Below, one piece after another: positions 43,437-45,935 of a stretch of 45,935 nucleotides of DNA (positions are counted from its first letter, which is position 1; each line of letters opens with the position of its first letter). The DNA is from Thermoanaerobaculia bacterium (lineage in GTDB: Bacteria; Acidobacteriota; Thermoanaerobaculia; Multivoradales; JAHEKO01), in the NCBI GenBank assembly GCA_947259195.1, contig CAMYLC010000179.1, positions 1 to 45,935 of the forward strand, given 5' to 3'. Made by a program: the position numbers and the translations under genes. Under the pieces are notes generated by a model, which did no database searches, had not been told where the DNA came from, and worked only from the letters and a program-made list of their open reading frames with translations.

Positions 43437-45935
43437 TTACCGCCAATTCAAGCGCACACCGAGTCGGAAGACCCGAGGTGCCAGTGAGGTACTGATCCAT
43501 CCCACATTGCCGGAGGTGGTGTTGCGGAAGCGATCTAGCACGACACCGTTGTTGAAGATATTGAAGGCATCGATCGAGAAGGTCAGGCCGAGGTTACCCG
43601 CCGTCCTGAAGTCTTTCTCGAGCCGCATGTCCATGGAGAACAGATCGTCGAGACGATAGTCCTCGATGTTCGGAGCGGCCTGGATCTGCCGACCAATTCC
43701 GTCCACTCCGGTGTTGTTCCGGTAGTACGGAATCGGATAGCCCTGACGACCGGTCATGTTGGCGGCGACGTTGAAGCCCCAGGGCCTGTCGGGCGCCACC
43801 TGGTACATGCCGTTCAGGTTCCAACCCCAATTCGATTGCAGCCAGGACTCGTTACGGCCGGAGCCAGTCGACTGCACGACGTACTTCGAGCCGTCGATGA
43901 CAGCACCGGCGGCTACACCTGGCAGCACCCGGTTGGGGTCGTTGTTGTTGAAGTAGCTACCCGGCACGTTCCAGGACTCGTCGAAGTTGTACTGGACGTA
44001 ACCACGCATCATCCACCGGTTCGCCAGTCGCTTCGTGAAGCCCAGGGTTGCACCGAGGTAGTCGATCTCACGGTCGCCGTTGGTGAACAGCTGACCTCCG
44101 GTGTACGACCATTTGTCCGGATCCCCCGAATAGACGGGGTACGAGTACGTGGCGGCCGGTCCGCCGATACCTGGCACTTCGATGTCGATCGTGCCGTGCT
44201 GGATGTACTCGCTGGCCGGAATCGTCGTGATCTCGCCGGTGTCGTTGTTCTGGAACAGCCTCTGGAAGTCCTGCACGTCCGCGACCTTGCGCCAGGTAAC
44301 CGTACCGCTGATCACGAACTCCGGCAGCAGGGCATGCTCCGCTCCGAGGATCAGCTCATTGGTGAGCGGTGCGTCCATCCCCGGATCGTTGACGTTGGCG
44401 TTTTCGATAGACGTCGGATCGAGCAGGTTGAAGCCCCAGTAGCCAGCGATTGCGGCCCACTGCTCCCCTTCGTCGTAAAAGCCTGGGAAGCCACCTGGGT
44501 CATCGACGAACAGGATGCCAGCCAGACTCGAGCCGAGAGGGTTGAGACGATCGATGTTGGTCAAGGACAGCACATCCGGGAACTGCGAGAAGCTGCCGCG
44601 GATAAGGGTCTTGCGCTCCTCGCCCAGGGCGTAGGTGACGCCCAGGCGTGGAGTGATGCTCGACCAATTGAGCCCCCCACCGTCGTCGCCGGGGTACTCG
44701 ATGGCGGGCATCACGGTGGGGAAGCCTAGATTGGCCTCGACCGTGCCGCCCTTGTTCGAGCCGGACTGGTCGTCGTACCTGAAGCCAGCGTTGAAGGTCC
44801 AGGAGCCCATCGTCATCGTGTCCTGGACCCACAGCGAATCGTAGCTCGTCAAGGTTCCAGGAGTTTGATTGCGGTAGGCGTAGACCATGGCATAGTCGTC
44901 GGCCCGGCCCGGAGGCAGTCCGAAAGCCGCACCCAGCTCGGTATCGCCCGCCACGCCGGCGAAGGTGCCGTCGTAGTGGAAGATATTCCGACCAGGGTAG
45001 GACCAGGCTGTTTCGGTAGTCGCTTCTCGGGTCCGACCACCAAACTTGATTTCGTGGTTCAGGCTCGAGGTGGTGAAGAAATAGGAGCCGTCGAGCTTCC
45101 ACTCGTCCGTCGGACGGCTGTTGCCGCCGCTCTGGATATTGGTCTGGAAGCCATTGGCATCGGTGTACTGCTCACCACCGGGGAACGGATCGGCCGGATG
45201 GTCCGGACCGGCGCCACCCTGTGCCGTCAGCGAGAAACCGCCGTCGACGAAGGAGTACTGACCGGTCAGGAACAGGTTGGAGCCGAAAACATGCGTGTCC
45301 TCGACCTTGGTGATGCCGGTCGGACCGCGCTGATTCCACGTCGCGGACGGATCTTTGTCGGGTGAAGCGCCACGGCCGATCTTCTGCTTGTCACCGTTGT
45401 TGAAGGAGGCGACGAAGGAGTTGGCCGCGGTGAACTGGGCGTTCAACTTGACCGCGGTGCCTTCGAGGATCGTGCGGTCGGACTGGCCACTACCGGTGAT
45501 CCGGTTGATGTCGTTCTGACCCCACGAAGCCCACAGCCAGACGCGATCCCGCCACGCCGGGCCGCCTGCCTCGAAACCGAATTCCTGAATTCGATCGACG
45601 GTGTCACCGGTGTAGTTGTCCTGGCCCGGCCCGAGATCGCTCTCCGAGTAACCCGGATCGGCAGCCTCGAAAACGCCAGAGTAGCCACCGGCATCGGTCA
45701 GCAGGAAGCGGGCCGAGCCGCGGAACTCGTTGGTGCCACGCTTGGTGACCATGTTCACGGAGACACCGGCGCCGGCTTTGCTGACGTCATTGCCGCCCGT
45801 GGCCAACTGGATCTCCGAGAACTGGTCGAAGTCGTAGTAAGTGGGTGAGGAACCAATCGCTTTCATGTCGGTGATCTGGACCCCGTCGACAAGAAAGTCG
45901 TTCTCGTCGCCGTTGTTGGCCTGGCCACGGAAGAC
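43437..45935 (-). CDS. TonB-dependent receptor, Oar-like (5' end outside window)
   Basis: 832 residues are visible and the frame runs off the window end. The visible N-terminus is the plug domain (GDENDFLVDGVQITD, FDQFSEIQLATGGNDVSKAG, VNMVTKRGTNEFRGSARFLL). After it comes a long outer-membrane beta-barrel with alternating aromatic strands (FNAGFRYDDQSG, WSSITPRLGVTYALGEERKT, WMMRGYVQYNFDESWN). The final strand ends VFRLGVRLNWR, with Arg rather than the usual terminal Phe. The pattern fits Oar/SusC-like receptors, which typically start with a carboxypeptidase-regulatory domain not visible here. They import large ligands with TonB energy; the substrate is unknown. A strong hairpin terminator follows the stop. 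Confidence 0.9.
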   Translation of the reverse strand, partial: VFRGQANNGDENDFLVDGVQITDMKAIGSSPTYYDFDQFSEIQLATGGNDVSKAGAGVSVNMVTKRGTNEFRGSARFLLTDAGGYSGVFEAADPGYSESDLGPGQDNYTGDTVDRIQEFGFEAGGPAWRDRVWLWASWGQNDINRITGSGQSDRTILEGTAVKLNAQFTAANSFVASFNNGDKQKIGRGASPDKDPSATWNQRGPTGITKVEDTHVFGSNLFLTGQYSFVDGGFSLTAQGGAGPDHPADPFPGGEQYTDANGFQTNIQSGGNSRPTDEWKLDGSYFFTTSSLNHEIKFGGRTREATTETAWSYPGRNIFHYDGTFAGVAGDTELGAAFGLPPGRADDYAMVYAYRNQTPGTLTSYDSLWVQDTMTMGSWTFNAGFRYDDQSGSNKGGTVEANLGFPTVMPAIEYPGDDGGGLNWSSITPRLGVTYALGEERKTLIRGSFSQFPDVLSLTNIDRLNPLGSSLAGILFVDDPGGFPGFYDEGEQWAAIAGYWGFNLLDPTSIENANVNDPGMDAPLTNELILGAEHALLPEFVISGTVTWRKVADVQDFQRLFQNNDTGEITTIPASEYIQHGTIDIEVPGIGGPAATYSYPVYSGDPDKWSYTGGQLFTNGDREIDYLGATLGFTKRLANRWMMRGYVQYNFDESWNVPGSYFNNNDPNRVLPGVAAGAVIDGSKYVVQSTGSGRNESWLQSNWGWNLNGMYQVAPDRPWGFNVAANMTGRQGYPIPYYRNNTGVDGIGRQIQAAPNIEDYRLDDLFSMDMRLEKDFRTAGNLGLTFSIDAFNIFNNGVVLDRFRNTTSGNVGWISTSLAPRVFRLGVRLNWR

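Overview
The window reads as a chromosomal segment of a high-GC Gram-negative bacterium, most likely an Acidobacteriota member (Thermoanaerobaculia-like). The evidence is a von Willebrand factor A protein of the acidobacterial type, an Oar-like TonB-dependent receptor, DUF2911, DUF6982, DUF3179 and DUF885 proteins, an OPT transporter and many exported proteins with lipoprotein, Sec or Tat signals. This assignment is inference, since no rRNA or other phylogenetic marker locus is present. I saw no prophage, CRISPR array, tRNA or rRNA. The only mobile-element traces are a transposase N-terminal remnant and short intergenic repeats.

Layout: 1-1421 holds the end of a membrane-linked gene and a translationally coupled parvulin isomerase. 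1902-4595 is an S9 peptidase fused to a sulfatase-modifying-factor-like domain. 4681-6227 (minus) carries a small zinc ribbon and a lipoprotein metallopeptidase. 6340-7779 carries a DUF2911 protein and two small membrane proteins. 7791-10364 has a small divergent gene and the VWFA protein. 10380-13734 (minus) is gatE-gatD, the archaeal-type Glu-tRNA(Gln) amidotransferase. 13841-15683 has a palindrome and promoter, then a membrane protein, a winged-helix regulator and uppS. 15730-17629 has a CMD-family protein, a NapH-like polyferredoxin and a small Cys/His protein. 17626-21861 (minus) encodes a secreted protein of 12 tandem ~103-residue repeats. 22125-24119 (minus) holds a TPR/zinc-ribbon protein and a DRE-TIM metallolyase. 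24368-28591 is an RND pump followed by its adaptor. 28588-31433 (minus) has a peroxiredoxin, a Tat-exported epimerase-like protein and a radical SAM protein. 31726-36018 has DUF6982, an exported hypothetical protein, cystathionine beta-synthase and a DUF885 lipoprotein. 36069-38003 has an NTF2-like hypothetical protein and DUF3179. 38202-43137 (minus) has leucine dehydrogenase with a transposase-remnant leader ORF, a membrane/coiled-coil protein, an OPT transporter and an M29 aminopeptidase. 43437-45935 (minus) is a truncated TonB-dependent receptor.

The shared theme is proteinaceous and amino-acid nutrition: S9, two DUF885-type and M29 peptidases, an oligopeptide transporter, a branched-chain amino acid dehydrogenase and cystathionine beta-synthase, with envelope folding, redox and efflux functions between them. 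The points most worth following are the GatDE pair in a bacterial context, the S9-FGE fusion, the 12-repeat Cys-paired secreted protein, the ATGA-coupled leader ORF at the dehydrogenase, and several families of dispersed intergenic repeats, including 4 x 8-bp G-rich arrays with G-quadruplex potential.
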